NCBI RefSeq assembly: GCF_902706285.1
Contig: NZ_CACSKD010000002.1
Span: 310,001 to 374,000 of the forward strand
Direction: 5' to 3'
Source of the DNA: Rhizobium sp. 18055
Lineage (GTDB): Bacteria; Pseudomonadota; Alphaproteobacteria; Rhizobiales; Rhizobiaceae
Length of the DNA stretch: 64,000 nt
The notes under the pieces are model-generated. The model did not search any database and had not been told where the DNA came from. It worked only from the letters and a program-made list of their open reading frames with translations. Made by a program: the position numbers and the translations under genes. This document shows positions 1 to 7,897 of this stretch, one piece after another. Numbering within the stretch: the first letter of the stretch is position 1; each line of letters begins with the position of its first letter.

Positions 1-308
1 ACGTCCCCGAATCCAGCCTTGATGCCGCCATACGGAATTGCGTAGTTCTCGGTCTCATCCGCCGTGGTTGTCCCACCACCGATACCGTTGCTGCCACGTC
101 CGTCGGTCGCGTCAGTGTCCTTCGCATTCTTCAATTTCCGCTGCGGAATGAAATAGATCACCCCTGACTGAATCGAGAACTGCGATGCATCGAACAGCTG
201 ATCGATATTGTAGCCGCCACGATCGAGGCCACCTGCGAAGGCCGGCTGGACGAGCGTTGAAAGCGTAACAAGCGGCAGGGATGCTGCCAAAAACTTACGA
301 GATGCCAA
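1..308 (-). CDS. OmpP1/FadL-family outer-membrane porin, N-terminal part (runs off the window)
   Basis: The first 102 codons are present and the rest lies beyond base 1. The start is a TTG at 308 preceded by GGGGGAG five bases upstream. Residues 1-25 form a signal peptide ending near QPAFAGG. The mature protein begins GLDRGGYNIDQLFD, an N-terminus I associate with rhizobial FadL/OMPP1-type beta-barrels, followed by a Gly/Thr-rich loop and an IPYGGIKAGFGD strand. The family carries long-chain fatty acids or other hydrophobic compounds across the outer membrane. The family call is from resemblance; the true substrate is unknown. A 34-base palindrome about 110 bases upstream may control it. Confidence 0.75.
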   Translation of the reverse strand, partial: MASRKFLAASLPLVTLSTLVQPAFAGGLDRGGYNIDQLFDASQFSIQSGVIYFIPQRKLKNAKDTDATDGRGSNGIGGGTTTADETENYAIPYGGIKAGFGD

Positions 309-417
309 TGTGTCTCCCCCACTGAGGCAATTGCGATGGCGGGACTGTGACGACGAGAAGTTAAAATGGCAACTTCGTGAAGGGGTGCGATTGAAAAGTG
401 AGCTAACGGATGATTTA

Positions 418-451
418 CGTAAAATATTGACGGACACGTCAATATTTTACG
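418..451. promoter_or_regulatory. 34-base perfect inverted repeat, candidate operator
   Basis: The arms CGTAAAATATTGACG (418-432) and CGTCAATATTTTACG (437-451) are exact reverse complements separated by GACA. The inner part TTGACGGACACGTCAA looks like a dimeric repressor site, and TTGAC on either strand could serve as a -35 element. It lies about 110-145 bases upstream of the porin start. There is no T-run after it, so a terminator role is less likely. The binding protein is unknown. Confidence 0.5.
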
Positions 452-649
452 GGTTTAGAAAAAGAATCTACGACTCCCACGAAAAACGGCGAATGGGAGC
501 GCGATATTTCTATGAGATCACGTCTCTGTAACCTTGAAACAACAGTCCAAATTTTCGCCGGTGTGCCGTGAAAAATCTGTGACATCACCGAAAACAACCA
601 TTTCGACGACCCAATTTTGCTCCAAAACACCTTAGATGCGATCACGGAC

Positions 650-684
650 CTAAAAAAGGCGCCTGATTCCTCATCAGGCGCCTT
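650..684 (-). terminator. Rho-independent terminator of valS
   Basis: A 12-base-pair stem (AAGGCGCCTGAT with ATCAGGCGCCTT, loop 668-672) is followed on the minus strand by a run of six T. It sits 28 bases after the valS stop codon. Confidence 0.9.
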
Positions 685-711
685 GGAATTTAATACTACC
701 AAGCGTTGATC

Positions 712-3555
712 TTATTCCGCTTCGGCTACACGCGAGAGCGCCGTTCGAAGGCTCGCAAGCTGGTTCGTCAGCTCTTCGAGACGATCGCGCTCGGCCGCAA
801 CGACCTCGGGATTGGCATTGGCAACGAACTTTTCGTTCGACAGCTTACCGTTGATCCTGTCCATTTCAGCCTGTGCCTTGGCAATCGCCTTCTCGAGACG
901 GGCCTTTTCCGCACCGAGATCGATCAGCGTCCCGAGCGGCAGGCAAGCCGTGGCTTCGCCGGCGATGATCTGCGCAGCACCCTTCGGCGCCTGGGCTGCG
1001 AGCGAGATGCCATCGACACGCGCCAGCCGCTTGATGGCGGCGTCGTGGCGTGCCACACGCTCACGCGTCAGGCTGTTGGCATTGACGAGAACGAGCGGCG
1101 CCAGTGCCGCAGGCGGCACGTTCATCTCGGAGCGAACCGAGCGTATGCCGGAGACAAGGTCGATCAGCCAGTTGATTTCGTCGGCAGCCGCATCATCGGC
1201 ATAGGACGGCGACGGCCAATCGGCGTGGCAGACAAGTCCATCGCGCTCTGTGCCTTCGGCTGCCGTGTGCGCCCATAGCTCTTCGGTCATGAACGGCATG
1301 AAGGGATGCAGCAGCTTGTAGATCTCTTCGAGAACATAAGCGACGCAGGCCTGAGCCTCCTTCTTGGCGCCCTCGTCCGTGCCGATAAAGATCGGCTTCA
1401 GCAATTCGAGGTACCAGTCACAGACCTGGTTCCAGACGAAACGATAGAGCAGGCTGGCGGCATCGTTGAAACGATAGGCTTCGATCGCTTCGGTGACGTC
1501 GCGCTCCGTCCGTGCGAGTTCGGTCAGGATCCAACGGTTGACCGTGAGTTCGGCGGCTTCCGGAATGAAGTGCGGGTCGTTGGTGACACCGTTCATCTCG
1601 GCAAAACGCGTCGCGTTCCAGAGCTTGGTGCCAAAGTTGCGGTAGCCGGCGATGCGCGACGGATCGAGCTTCACGTCACGGCCCTGCGCCGCCATGATCG
1701 CCAGCGTGAAGCGTAGCGCGTCGGCACCGTATTCTTCGATCAGGTCCAGCGGATCGATGACGTTGCCCTTGGACTTCGACATCTTCTGGCCGTTCTTGTC
1801 GCGAACCAGCGCGTGAACGTAGACCGTGTTGAACGGCTCCACCGGAACGCCGTCTTCGTCCTTCATGAAGTGAAGGCCCATCATCATCATGCGGGCAACC
1901 CAGAAGAAGATGATGTCGAAGCCGGTGACCAGGACATTCGTCGGATAGTAGCGTGCCAGTTCCGGTGTGTTGTCAGGCCAGCCGAGCGTCGAGAATGGCC
2001 ACAGCGCCGACGAGAACCAGGTGTCCAGCACGTCCTCGTCGCGCGTCAGGATTTCGCCGGGCTGGAAGTTCTCCAGCTTTTCCTCGACCCAGGCCTTCCA
2101 TGGACCTTCGTGCGAGAGGTAATGCTGAATGGCAGCCTGCAGCGCCTCTTCCTCGGTCTTCTCGACGAAGACCTGACCATCGGGGCCGTACCATGCCGGG
2201 ATCTGGTGTCCCCACCAGAGCTGGCGGGAAATGCACCACGGCTGGATGTTTTCCATCCACTCGTAATAGGTCTTGTCCCAGTTCTTCGGAACGAAGTTGG
2301 TACGACCTTCGCGAACCGAGGCGATCGCCGGTTCGGCGAGTGTCTTTGCATCGACATACCATTGCTCGGTCAGGCGCGGCTCGATCGGCACGCCGCCACG
2401 GTCGCCATGCGGGACCATGTGCTTGTGCGGCTCGATCTTGTCGAGCAGACCGGCTTCCTCGAAGATCTCGACGATCATCTTGCGGGCGGTGAAACGGTCC
2501 TGGCCTTCGAGACGATCCCAGGCGCCGTGCAGGGCTGCCGGGTTGTCGAGGCCTTCGAGGAAGTCCTCGTTTTCCTTGATGGTGATGGTGCCATCGATGT
2601 TGAGGATATTGATGGCGCGCAAGCCGGTGCGCTTGCCGACGTCGAAGTCGTTGAAATCATGCGCGGGCGTGAGCTTGACGGCGCCGGTTCCCGTGCTCGG
2701 GTCGGCATAGCTGTCAGCAACAACAGGAATACGGCGTCCGACGATCGGCAGGATGACATGCTTGCCGATGATGCCCTTATAGCGCTCATCGTCAGGATTG
2801 ACCGCAATACCGGTGTCGCCGAGCATGGTTTCCGGGCGGGTGGTGGCGACGACCAGATAGTCGCGGGTTTCCCATTCCGTCGGCTTGCCGTCTTCGTCGA
2901 AAGCGACGGGATGCTCGTAGGTGACGCCCTTTTCCAGCGGGTAGCGCAGATGCCAGAGATTGCCCTTGACCTCGATCTGCTCGACTTCGAGATCGGAAAT
3001 CGCGGTCAGCAGCTTCGGGTCCCAGTTGACCAGGCGCTTGTCCTTGTAGATCAGGCTCTGCTTGTAGAGGGTGACGAAGACTTCGAGAACGGCCTCAGAC
3101 AGGCCCTCGTCCATGGTGAAGCGCTCGCGCGACCAGTCACAGGAGGCGCCGAGGCGCTTCAACTGGTTGAAGATCAGGCCGCCGGACTCGTTCTTCCACT
3201 CCCAGACCTTGTCGATGAAGGCTTCGCGGCCCATCTCGCGACGGCCCGGCAGCTGCTGTTCCATCAGCTTGCGCTCGACAACCATCTGCGTGGCGATGCC
3301 GGCGTGGTCCATGCCGGGCTGCCACAGCACGTCCTTGCCGCGCATGCGCTCGAAGCGGACCATGATGTCCTGCAACGTGTTGTTCAGCGCGTGGCCCATG
3401 TGCAGCGAGCCCGTCACGTTCGGCGGCGGAATGACGATGGTGAAGCTGTCTGCGCCCGGCTTGGCATTGGCGCCCGCGCGGAAAGCATCCGCCTCATCCC
3501 ATTTCGCGGCGATTTTCGGTTCAACAGCGGTGGAATCGTAGGTCTTTTCGAGCAT
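712..3555 (-). CDS. valS: Valine--tRNA ligase
   Basis: This class I aminoacyl-tRNA synthetase charges tRNA-Val with valine in the cytoplasm. The 947-residue length fits bacterial ValRS. The HIGH motif appears as HMGH near residue 52 after PPPNVTGSL, and KMSKSKGN is near residue 590. The editing (CP1) domain lies between them, and the C-terminal 65 residues form the charged coiled-coil tRNA arm. I chose the ATG giving MLEKTYDS, the family N-terminus; the open frame continues 20 codons upstream without family character. It is followed by its own terminator, and popZ lies immediately upstream on the same strand with a terminator between, so the two are probably separate transcripts. Confidence 0.97.
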   Translation of the reverse strand: MLEKTYDSTAVEPKIAAKWDEADAFRAGANAKPGADSFTIVIPPPNVTGSLHMGHALNNTLQDIMVRFERMRGKDVLWQPGMDHAGIATQMVVERKLMEQQLPGRREMGREAFIDKVWEWKNESGGLIFNQLKRLGASCDWSRERFTMDEGLSEAVLEVFVTLYKQSLIYKDKRLVNWDPKLLTAISDLEVEQIEVKGNLWHLRYPLEKGVTYEHPVAFDEDGKPTEWETRDYLVVATTRPETMLGDTGIAVNPDDERYKGIIGKHVILPIVGRRIPVVADSYADPSTGTGAVKLTPAHDFNDFDVGKRTGLRAINILNIDGTITIKENEDFLEGLDNPAALHGAWDRLEGQDRFTARKMIVEIFEEAGLLDKIEPHKHMVPHGDRGGVPIEPRLTEQWYVDAKTLAEPAIASVREGRTNFVPKNWDKTYYEWMENIQPWCISRQLWWGHQIPAWYGPDGQVFVEKTEEEALQAAIQHYLSHEGPWKAWVEEKLENFQPGEILTRDEDVLDTWFSSALWPFSTLGWPDNTPELARYYPTNVLVTGFDIIFFWVARMMMMGLHFMKDEDGVPVEPFNTVYVHALVRDKNGQKMSKSKGNVIDPLDLIEEYGADALRFTLAIMAAQGRDVKLDPSRIAGYRNFGTKLWNATRFAEMNGVTNDPHFIPEAAELTVNRWILTELARTERDVTEAIEAYRFNDAASLLYRFVWNQVCDWYLELLKPIFIGTDEGAKKEAQACVAYVLEEIYKLLHPFMPFMTEELWAHTAAEGTERDGLVCHADWPSPSYADDAAADEINWLIDLVSGIRSVRSEMNVPPAALAPLVLVNANSLTRERVARHDAAIKRLARVDGISLAAQAPKGAAQIIAGEATACLPLGTLIDLGAEKARLEKAIAKAQAEMDRINGKLSNEKFVANANPEVVAAERDRLEELTNQLASLRTALSRVAEAE

Positions 3556-3620
3556 TTGGGGACCAGATCTGGAGGTTTTATGATGATGGGTTGTAAATAG
3601 GATGCCTGCCAGCAAGTCAA

Positions 3621-3652
3621 TAAAAAAGCCGCCCCGGAGACCGGAGCGGCTT
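3621..3652 (-). terminator. Terminator of popZ
   Basis: A GC-rich hairpin (AAGCCGC...GCGGCTT outer stem with a CCGG inner stem) ends in a T-rich tract on the minus strand, just after the popZ stop and before valS begins. Confidence 0.8.
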
Positions 3653-3672
3653 GTCAGACAAGGCAGATCCGA

Positions 3673-4542
3673 TCAGCGGCGCGGGCCGCGGGCGACGCGT
3701 TCGATCTCTTCACGCACGAGACGTTCGACCAGCGTCGGCAGGTTGTCGTCAAGCCAGTCGCGCAGCATGGGGCGCAGCATATCCTCGGCGATCTCATCCA
3801 GCGAACGGCGCTCGGCACCATCGATGGCGGCGGCCAGTTCTTCGAATGAGCGGGCGATCTGGAGGCCGGCATCCTGGGACAGAAGTGACTGCTGGGTCTC
3901 TTCCATCAGGCTCGGCAGCAGGCGCTCGGACATCGGGGCCGCAACGGAAACCGGAGCCTCCAAAGGCGCTTGCGCGATCCTGATGACATCGGCCTCAGCG
4001 ACAGATGCATGGCTCGGCGTTTCGAAGTGGATTTCAGCGGGCTCTTCCATGACAACCGGCTCGGGCACCAGTTGCGGGGCCGGCGCTGGCTGCTGGGCGA
4101 CAGGGCGCTGCGCCTCGGCCAAGACCTGCTGCCCTTCCAGAAGGTGCGCCGGGGTCGGCTGCTGGCGGAATTCCTGTGGCGGCTCGCGCTGCGGCGCGAC
4201 GGTGTTGCGTTCGGAGGCGGCGCGGACGCGGGCTGCGACATCGGCCAGCGACATGGCACGCGCAGGTGCTTCCTGTGCGGGCGCGGAGCCAGCCGAATTG
4301 GCGGCAACGAAACGCGGGTCCGACTGCGGCGCGGGATCGGGGAACTCCACGCCGGCATAGGCCTGATCGACCGTCAACTGAATCTCGGAGCCGTGATCGT
4401 CTTCGTCATCATCACCGTAAACAGGCGGCAGCGAAGCGGAAAGTGCCCTGCCCGCGCCCGGCTCATTGCTTTCGATGATCTGGCGGATCGAAGCCAGGAT
4501 TTCTTCCATGGACGGTTCACGCGCTACGCTTGGCTGAGCCAT
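3673..4542 (-). CDS. popZ: Cell-pole organising protein PopZ (DUF2497)
   Basis: PopZ self-assembles into a polar matrix in alphaproteobacteria that tethers the ParB-origin complex and cell-cycle regulators. The 289-residue protein has the family layout. A short N-terminal helix (SMEEILASIRQIIES, residues 11-25) binds partners. A long acidic, Pro/Ala/Gln-rich disordered linker covers roughly residues 30-220. The C-terminal helices (MLRDWLDDNLPTLVERLV, around 262-280) drive oligomerisation. In rhizobia with polar growth it marks the growing pole. The start ATG gives MAQPSVAREPSMEE, as in relatives. Its place upstream of valS is familiar from rhizobial genomes. Confidence 0.93.
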   Translation of the reverse strand: MAQPSVAREPSMEEILASIRQIIESNEPGAGRALSASLPPVYGDDDEDDHGSEIQLTVDQAYAGVEFPDPAPQSDPRFVAANSAGSAPAQEAPARAMSLADVAARVRAASERNTVAPQREPPQEFRQQPTPAHLLEGQQVLAEAQRPVAQQPAPAPQLVPEPVVMEEPAEIHFETPSHASVAEADVIRIAQAPLEAPVSVAAPMSERLLPSLMEETQQSLLSQDAGLQIARSFEELAAAIDGAERRSLDEIAEDMLRPMLRDWLDDNLPTLVERLVREEIERVARGPRR

Positions 4543-4703
4543 ATCTATCCCCGTTATTCACAAACAACGACCGGATTGCGTGGTGTCGGCATCCGAATCA
4601 CCCAGACTGTAGGATAGCCGATCGGGGAAAAAAATCATCGCGAATCAAATGAATGCTGCTGTGCACAGTTTTCTCCAAGGTCAATCGCCAGTCGACATCC
4701 CAC

Positions 4704-4731
4704 CAAAGAAAACGGGCGCCATGAGCGCCCG
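4704..4731 (-). terminator. Terminator of pcm
   Basis: A perfect 7-base-pair stem CGGGCGC/GCGCCCG with a five-base loop is followed on the minus strand by TTTTCTTT. It lies about 30 bases after the pcm stop. Confidence 0.85.
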
Positions 4732-4762
4732 CATTCAAAAAAAACCGTCCGGGCCAGCTTGC

Positions 4763-5425
4763 TCAGAAGACGAATTCTCGGGCCTTGGCAAAGCCCGGCA
4801 GCGGCTTCACAGAGGCGTTGAAGAACTCGTTCTCGGAGACTGCACCACGCTCGCTGACGAACACCTTCGCGCGTGCCGAGCCGCCATATCCCTGCACCGT
4901 CACCAGGCGCCCGCCCTCGCGAAGCTGCGCGAACAGCGCTGAAGGAACGTCTTCGACCGCGCCGTTGACGAAAATCAGGTCGTAGGGTGCACCCGTCGTG
5001 CTGCCAGCTTCCAGAGATCCATTGACCACTGAGACGTTGGCATAAGCTGCGAGATTGGCAGTCGCCGCTGCGACAAGAGCCTCGTCCTCTTCCAGAGCGA
5101 CGACCGATCCGGCCAGCATGGAGAGGAGTGCCGAGACATAACCTGTGCCGCAGCCGACATCGAGAACCACGTCGTTCTTGTTGATGGCAGCAAGCTGCAG
5201 AAGCTTGGCGAGCGGCGATGGCTGCATCAGGAAGCGCGGCGGCTTGCCGGGTGCAGCAGGACAGATTTCGACATCGCTGTCGACATAGGAAATTGCCTTC
5301 GACTTTTCCGGGACGAAAGCCTCGCGCGGTACGGCGAGAAATGCCGCCTGCACGGAATGCGAGGTGACATCCGTGGTGCGGATCTGGTTATCGACCATGT
5401 TGGCGCGTGCCGTATCGAAATTCAT
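4763..5425 (-). CDS. pcm: Protein-L-isoaspartate O-methyltransferase family protein
   Basis: The family methylates isoaspartyl residues in aged proteins with S-adenosylmethionine, starting their repair. The 220-residue protein has the N-terminal segment MVDNQIRTTDV, the SAM-binding motif VLDVGCGTGYVSALL near residues 75-90, and the post-motif acidic loop EEDEAL. The rhizobial version is a diverged branch, so activity on isoaspartate is assumed from family. In related genomes, as I recall, an outer-membrane channel gene tolC lies between this gene and popZ; here only about 220 non-coding bases separate them. Confidence 0.85.
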   Translation of the reverse strand: MNFDTARANMVDNQIRTTDVTSHSVQAAFLAVPREAFVPEKSKAISYVDSDVEICPAAPGKPPRFLMQPSPLAKLLQLAAINKNDVVLDVGCGTGYVSALLSMLAGSVVALEEDEALVAAATANLAAYANVSVVNGSLEAGSTTGAPYDLIFVNGAVEDVPSALFAQLREGGRLVTVQGYGGSARAKVFVSERGAVSENEFFNASVKPLPGFAKAREFVF

Positions 5426-5625
5426 AGTGTCCTCTCGCCCAATGAAAAGCGCTTATAGCTCATCGTGTCTTAATCGCAGGGCAACAGGCTTTCAAGGCTT
5501 CCTGAGCGACTGCAGCAAGAATTCGGACCGCCCTGACGTCGCGGCCCAGTCGTCTCCAATAATCAATGGAACAAACCATAAGCATGTGATAATATTGCAA
5601 CCGGAGGAATAAGGAGGAGAAGACC

Positions 5626-5727
5626 ATGTCATTCATAGCTGAATATTTCTCGCTGTTCGATTTTTTCATCGTCGCAGCATTGCTTGGCATCGTGTGCTGC
5701 GGATTTCTCGGCAGCGAGGCAAGTTGA
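5626..5727 (+). CDS. 33-residue single-pass membrane protein, unknown function
   Basis: A very strong ribosome-binding region (GGAGGAATAAGGAGGAGA) ends a few bases before an ATG. The frame encodes 33 residues, largely hydrophobic (FDFFIVAALLGIVCCGFLG), so one membrane helix is expected. It ends with GSEAS and TGA. The reading frame is far too short for codon statistics. I do not recognise a family. Support comes from the Shine-Dalgarno match and the clean transmembrane composition. Confidence 0.45.
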   Translation: MSFIAEYFSLFDFFIVAALLGIVCCGFLGSEAS

Positions 5728-5831
5728 ACGGCGACGTCGGTTAAGTCTCTAACCAAATCGGGCCCATTCAGGTTGGTGTCAGCTTGTTAGGCGATGATTT
5801 TCGTCGATGATGATTTGACGGGCGGAATTCA

Positions 5832-5975
5832 TTGAATAGATCGGCTCTTTTAGGCGGGCTCTTTATCGGCGGCCTCTTGGCTATCGTTGTGATGATACCG
5901 CTGGTGCATGCCAGCGCTCCGGGCGTTGCGACCAACGGCCTTTCACCGATGGTGTCCTTGCAGCGGATCAACTGA
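5832..5975 (+). CDS. 47-residue membrane or exported protein, unknown function
   Basis: A TTG start at 5832 with GGCGGA six bases upstream opens a 47-residue frame. Residues 5-27 (LLGGLFIGGLLAIVVMIPLV) are hydrophobic and could be a signal peptide or membrane anchor, followed by HASAPGVATNGLSPM. An in-frame stop just upstream rules out a longer form. Function is unknown; the call rests on composition and a plausible start only. Confidence 0.33.
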   Translation: MNRSALLGGLFIGGLLAIVVMIPLVHASAPGVATNGLSPMVSLQRIN

Positions 5976-6259
5976 TCGCCCCCAGCCAGATCAATTCTGT
6001 CCGGCAACTCAATCTGTGTTAAATCGCCCACATCGCCTTGCTATCGGCTCAGGCCTGCCTGCTGGCGTTTCCGCAAATCTCGTCTGATCCTGCCGGCTGT
6101 GAGGCTCGCGTTTCCCGCGCAGCGGAGCGATTGTTGAACCAAAGCTTTTACTTGAATATTTGTTGTTTGAAATCGGGCAGGTTTTTAAACAACCCCCTTG
6201 CGCTCGATTTCTATTCATTCTAAATCCCCGCCAACGCTTCGAAAGCGTAAGCGTTGTGA

Positions 6260-6333
6260 GGCCTCGTGGCGGAGTGGTGACGCAGAGGACTGCAAATCCT
6301 CGTACCCCGGTTCAATTCCGGGCGAGGCCTCCA
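6260..6333 (+). tRNA. tRNA-Cys (anticodon GCA)
   Basis: The acceptor stem GGCCTCG pairs with CGAGGCC, followed by discriminator T and encoded CCA. The anticodon stem GAGGA/TCCTC encloses the loop CTGCAAA with anticodon GCA. The T arm is CCCGG-TTCAATT-CCGGG. Confidence 0.97.
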
Positions 6334-6505
6334 AACGTTTCTTTATCCTGAGCTGTCAGCCTGAATAGAGCGACGCCAGCATGCCCTGCCGGGCGGCAAC
6401 CCTTTCCTACCTAAAGTTCACATTGTTGCCTCTGATGGCAGATCCGTCGTTATTTCACGATGCGCGCCGGTGCGTCCGCCGACTTGCCGCCATTCCATAC
6501 GCAAT

Positions 6506-6539
6506 CGACCGTCCTGCCCGATCAAAGGCAGGACGGTCG
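6506..6539 (-). terminator. Perfect 13-base-pair hairpin after the BA14K gene
   Basis: CGACCGTCCTGCC (6506-6518) pairs exactly with GGCAGGACGGTCG (6527-6539) around an eight-base loop. It lies 37 bases downstream of the minus-strand BA14K gene. No T-run follows on either strand, so termination efficiency is uncertain. Confidence 0.55.
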
Positions 6540-6575
6540 CAACGTGGAACTCAGAGAAAAAGTGACAGCCTGCAA

Positions 6576-7025
6576 TCAGGGGCCGGCGCACTGCCGGCGT
6601 GGGCCGGAGTTTGGCTGATAGGTGTTATCGGATGCGCGATATGACCGGTAGCGGCTGTAGCAGTAGTCTATATGGCTGTCGCCGGACTGCGCACGCGGCT
6701 GCGATGCCAAGACACCGCCGATGAGCGCGCCAGCTGCGAGCCCACCAATGATGGCGCCGGTGTTATCACTATGTCGGCGATAGTCGCGACGGTCGTAGCG
6801 ATAACGATCACGGTCCCGATCACTGTAGCGGTATCTGTTCCGGTCACCGTTGCAGTTCCTGTAAGGGCCGCACCGATCCACATGACCGCCCTTTGGCGTG
6901 TTCGGCAATCCGGTCAGTCCATCCACCGCCTTGCCCCGGGGGTAACGCACATCGAACGCGCTTGCCGGAGCAATGCTCCCCAAACACGTCATAAGCGCCA
7001 AGGCGACAATCGCCAATTTCTTCAT
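6576..7025 (-). CDS. BA14K family exported protein
   Basis: The 149-residue protein starts with a signal peptide (MKKLAIVALALMTCLGSIAPASA). An Arg/Tyr/Asp-rich low-complexity segment follows (about residues 55-90, repeats of DRDRYRY type). A glycine-zipper-like hydrophobic stretch (GAIIGGLAAGALIGG) comes next, and the C-terminal motif YCYSRYRSYRASDNTYQ ends in C. That last motif is typical of the BA14K family, first described as an immunoreactive Brucella protein with lectin-like activity. I chose the ATG at 7025 with GAGG upstream; the frame extends 28 codons further without family character. A consensus EcfG-type promoter lies upstream, suggesting general-stress induction. Confidence 0.8.
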   Translation of the reverse strand: MKKLAIVALALMTCLGSIAPASAFDVRYPRGKAVDGLTGLPNTPKGGHVDRCGPYRNCNGDRNRYRYSDRDRDRYRYDRRDYRRHSDNTGAIIGGLAAGALIGGVLASQPRAQSGDSHIDYCYSRYRSYRASDNTYQPNSGPRRQCAGP

Positions 7026-7078
7026 GGCAGGAACCTCACAATTCAGACAGATCATCATCTTTGATCTTGTGAATTCAA

Positions 7079-7103
7079 AACGCAGTCGCACCCTATTCGT
7101 TCC
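7079..7103 (-). promoter_or_regulatory. EcfG-type (general stress) promoter for the BA14K gene
   Basis: On the minus strand GGAAC (7099-7103) is followed after exactly 16 bases by CGTT (7079-7082). This is the consensus I know for alphaproteobacterial EcfG sigma factors. It lies about 55-80 bases upstream of the start codon. Confidence 0.6.
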
Positions 7104-7215
7104 AATCAATTGGTTTTATTGCGCATTCTGCAGAGGATATCGCAGTCTTTTCAATCCTTTTGTCAGCTTCATCAAATGCGCTCGCCCACACTTCCTTTGG
7201 TTTCGCAGCTGCTTT

Positions 7216-7233
7216 ATGACAGCCGCATGACAA
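7216..7233 (-). promoter_or_regulatory. PHO box overlapping the orfA-pit leader
   Basis: Read on the minus strand the site is TTGTCAT-GCGG-CTGTCAT, two 7-base PhoB repeats separated by four bases with one mismatch to CTGTCAT. It lies only about 22-40 bases before the DUF47 start, a position suited to repression. In Sinorhizobium meliloti, as I recall, PhoB represses orfA-pit under phosphate limitation. Confidence 0.65.
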
Positions 7234-7255
7234 TCGCTTTCAACGGATGGACACC

Positions 7256-7897
7256 ATGCTGAGCTGGTTTCGAAAACTTATGCCACGCGAAGACCGGTTC
7301 TTCGATCTGTTTGCCCAGCACTCGCGCACTGTCGTCGGTGCTGCCGAAGCGCTCGACGCGTTGCTTTCCGGAAATGACACCGAGGTCCATTGCGCGCGCA
7401 TCGTGACGCTCGAGAACGAGGCGGACGATATCACCCGGGAAGTTCTGCTTGCCGTGCGCCGCAGCTTCATCACCCCCTTCGACCGCGTCGATATCAAGGA
7501 TCTCATCCAGTCGATGGATGATGCGATCGACATGATGCACAAGACGGTGAAGACCATTCGGCTATTCGAGCAGAAGAGCTTCGACCCGATCATGCAGGAG
7601 ATGGGCAAGACGATCGTGGAAGCCGCCAATCTGGTGGCCGAGGCCATTCCGCTGCTCGACCGGATCAACACCAACGCTCCGCGCCTGACCGCCATCGCAG
7701 AAGCCGTGACCCGCGTCGAAGGCCGCTCCGACGAGTTGCACGACCGGGGACTGAAGGATCTGTTCCGCAGGCATGGCGCATCCAATCCGATGGCCTATAT
7801 CATCGGTAGCGAGATCTACGGTGAACTTGAGAAGGTTGTCGATCGGTTCGAGGACGTCGCCAACGAGATCAGCGGCATCGTGATCGAGAACGTCTGA
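7256..7897 (+). CDS. DUF47 (PhoU-like) protein, partner of the Pit transporter
   Basis: This 213-residue cytoplasmic all-helical protein belongs to the DUF47/PhoU-like family usually encoded beside low-affinity phosphate transporters; S. meliloti calls it OrfA. It begins MLSWFRKLMPREDRFFDLF, the family N-terminus. Conserved helices include NEADDITREV and SMDDAIDMM, acidic stretches that probably bind metal or phosphate-related ligands. An ATG three codons earlier (7247) is possible. The stop overlaps the pit start by one base (TGATG), so the two are translationally coupled. A PHO box lies in the leader. Confidence 0.88.
   Translation: MLSWFRKLMPREDRFFDLFAQHSRTVVGAAEALDALLSGNDTEVHCARIVTLENEADDITREVLLAVRRSFITPFDRVDIKDLIQSMDDAIDMMHKTVKTIRLFEQKSFDPIMQEMGKTIVEAANLVAEAIPLLDRINTNAPRLTAIAEAVTRVEGRSDELHDRGLKDLFRRHGASNPMAYIIGSEIYGELEKVVDRFEDVANEISGIVIENV

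Larger units (their letters stand above)
309..711. other. Intergenic region between valS 3' end and the fadL-type gene
   Basis: About 400 bases hold no convincing gene. They contain the valS terminator at the right end and a long perfect palindrome near 418-451. The stretch is more AT-rich than the flanking genes. It serves as promoter region for the minus-strand porin gene. Confidence 0.6.

Noticed and set aside
1813..3600. A 595-codon open frame on the plus strand across valS
   Set aside because: It is exactly antisense to a strongly supported valS gene, has low-complexity Arg/Asp/His composition and no recognisable motif. GC-rich codon usage creates such shadows.
6381..6644. An 87-codon plus-strand frame after tRNA-Cys
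   Set aside because: It runs through the terminator hairpin and into the antisense of the BA14K gene; no ribosome site or motif.
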